A program made the translations under genes and the position numbers. DNA of 5,681 bases. It comes from Synergistales bacterium. GTDB taxonomy: Bacteria > Synergistota > Synergistia > Synergistales > Synergistaceae. This document shows, piece after piece, positions 5,441 to 5,681 of this stretch. The DNA lies in contig BOCB01000075.1 of NCBI GenBank assembly GCA_026002695.1, forward strand, positions 1-5,681. The letters run 5' to 3'. Position 1 is the first letter of the stretch. Every line of letters begins with the position of its first letter. Below the pieces are notes generated by a model, which was given only the letters and a program-made list of their open reading frames with translations, was not told where the DNA came from and did no database searches.

Positions 5441-5681
5441 CACGGCCGTTTCATAAATTTTCACTTGAAAAATTTCCAATTATCTGCAAGAGATGGTTTT
5501 CGTCAAGCATAGCTTTTAAGATACTCAGTTTGTTGGATTTGATATATGTGCGGTGGGCAAGAATTGCGAGTTTTCTGAAAGAATTCAGCGTTTTATTGGA
5601 CTCCTCAGATTTCAAACGGCACTCATCTTCCGAAAACACTACATCAAGAATCCAATGTAAACTTTCTGTTTTCCGGTGTGC
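5441..5681 (-). mobile_element. ISAs1-family insertion sequence, right (3') end, copy 2 (inverted)
   Basis: The element begins at 5441 with CACGGCCGTTTCATAA, the same terminus as copy 1, and extends beyond the right edge of the window. It is inserted in trbI. Its first 121 bases match 1-139 in reverse complement, except for an 18-bp gap and two substitutions seen by eye (at 13-24 and near the stop codon). The interior is AT-richer than the conjugation genes, as expected for a recent arrival. Confidence 0.85.
5451..5681 (-). CDS. ISAs1-family transposase, C-terminal fragment with a six-residue deletion
   Basis: Visible residues are the last 76, starting AHRKTESLHWILDVVF, then SEDECRLKSEESNKTLNSFR, and ending GNFSSENL before TGA at 5453-5451. 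LHWxLDVxFxED is the hallmark of the ISAs1 / H-repeat DDE transposase C-terminus; the acidic ED pair lies close behind the final catalytic strand. Compared with copy 1 the protein lacks KISGKQ after SNKL (18 bp between GA dinucleotides), which keeps the frame. The deletion removes a basic stretch that relatives generally have, so this copy may have altered activity. The N-terminal part lies outside the window. Confidence 0.85.
   Translation of the reverse strand, partial: AHRKTESLHWILDVVFSEDECRLKSEESNKTLNSFRKLAILAHRTYIKSNKLSILKAMLDENHLLQIIGNFSSENL

Larger units (their letters stand above)
1..5561. repeat. Long inverted repeat pair bracketing the window (1-139 and 5441-5561)
   Basis: The IS ends form a 121-bp inverted repeat interrupted by one 18-bp indel. 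The arms are 5.3 kb apart. Recombination between them would flip the whole topB-traF-rpn segment. If both full elements are complete, the arms extend beyond the window. Confidence 0.85.

Noticed and set aside
1..5681. CRISPR array, tRNA, rRNA or riboswitch.
   Set aside because: No regularly spaced repeats, no cloverleaf or rRNA-like sequence and no long structured leader were seen; the gaps between genes are short.

Overview
The window looks like a decaying piece of a conjugative element (plasmid or integrated ICE) from a Gram-negative bacterium. The evidence is a TraF-type pilin-maturation peptidase, a plasmid-type topoisomerase III and the C-terminal end of a TrbI/VirB10 transfer-channel protein. 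GC is moderate in the cargo and visibly lower in the insertion sequences. The sequence does not fix the species. An anaerobic proteobacterium or a member of Synergistota are guesses only.

Layout. Positions 1-139 and 5441-5681 are the 3' ends of two ISAs1-family insertion sequences in inverted orientation, with their transposase C-termini pointing inward. Each abuts a gene that has lost its 5' part: an AAA+ ATPase fragment on the left (from 140, + strand) and trbI/virB10 on the right (5106-5440, - strand). The left third is a graveyard. The AAA+ fragment runs by a frame change into the C-terminal half of a WYL-domain regulator (to 925). An unrecognised minus-strand ORF (1015-1395) follows. The 3' end of topB (1311-1518) carries an in-frame stop and a one-base frameshift that destroy its zinc-binding tail. 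The catalytic core of topB (1519-3399, -) is intact. It is transcribed divergently from traF (3465-3983, +), whose catalytic Ser/Lys dyad is intact.

The most interesting locus is 4032-4991 (+), an intact Rpn-family PD-(D/E)XK nuclease gene. It has its own TATAAT box and a strong double-hairpin terminator. Inside it, an in-frame ATG at 4809 is preceded by a perfect Shine-Dalgarno sequence (AAGGAGG, 8-base spacing). That start would give a separate 60-residue protein identical to the nuclease C-terminus. This is the architecture of RpnL toxin / intragenic RpnS antitoxin phage-defence pairs. The small reading frame also carries the short four-residue (12-bp) repeats described for such proteins.

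How the parts fit: the conjugation genes look like remnants. Two IS insertions cut trbI and the ATPase gene, and point mutations eroded the topB tail. By contrast the rpn locus is complete, with promoter, nuclease residues, internal antitoxin start and terminator, as expected for a unit whose internal antitoxin cannot be separated from its toxin.
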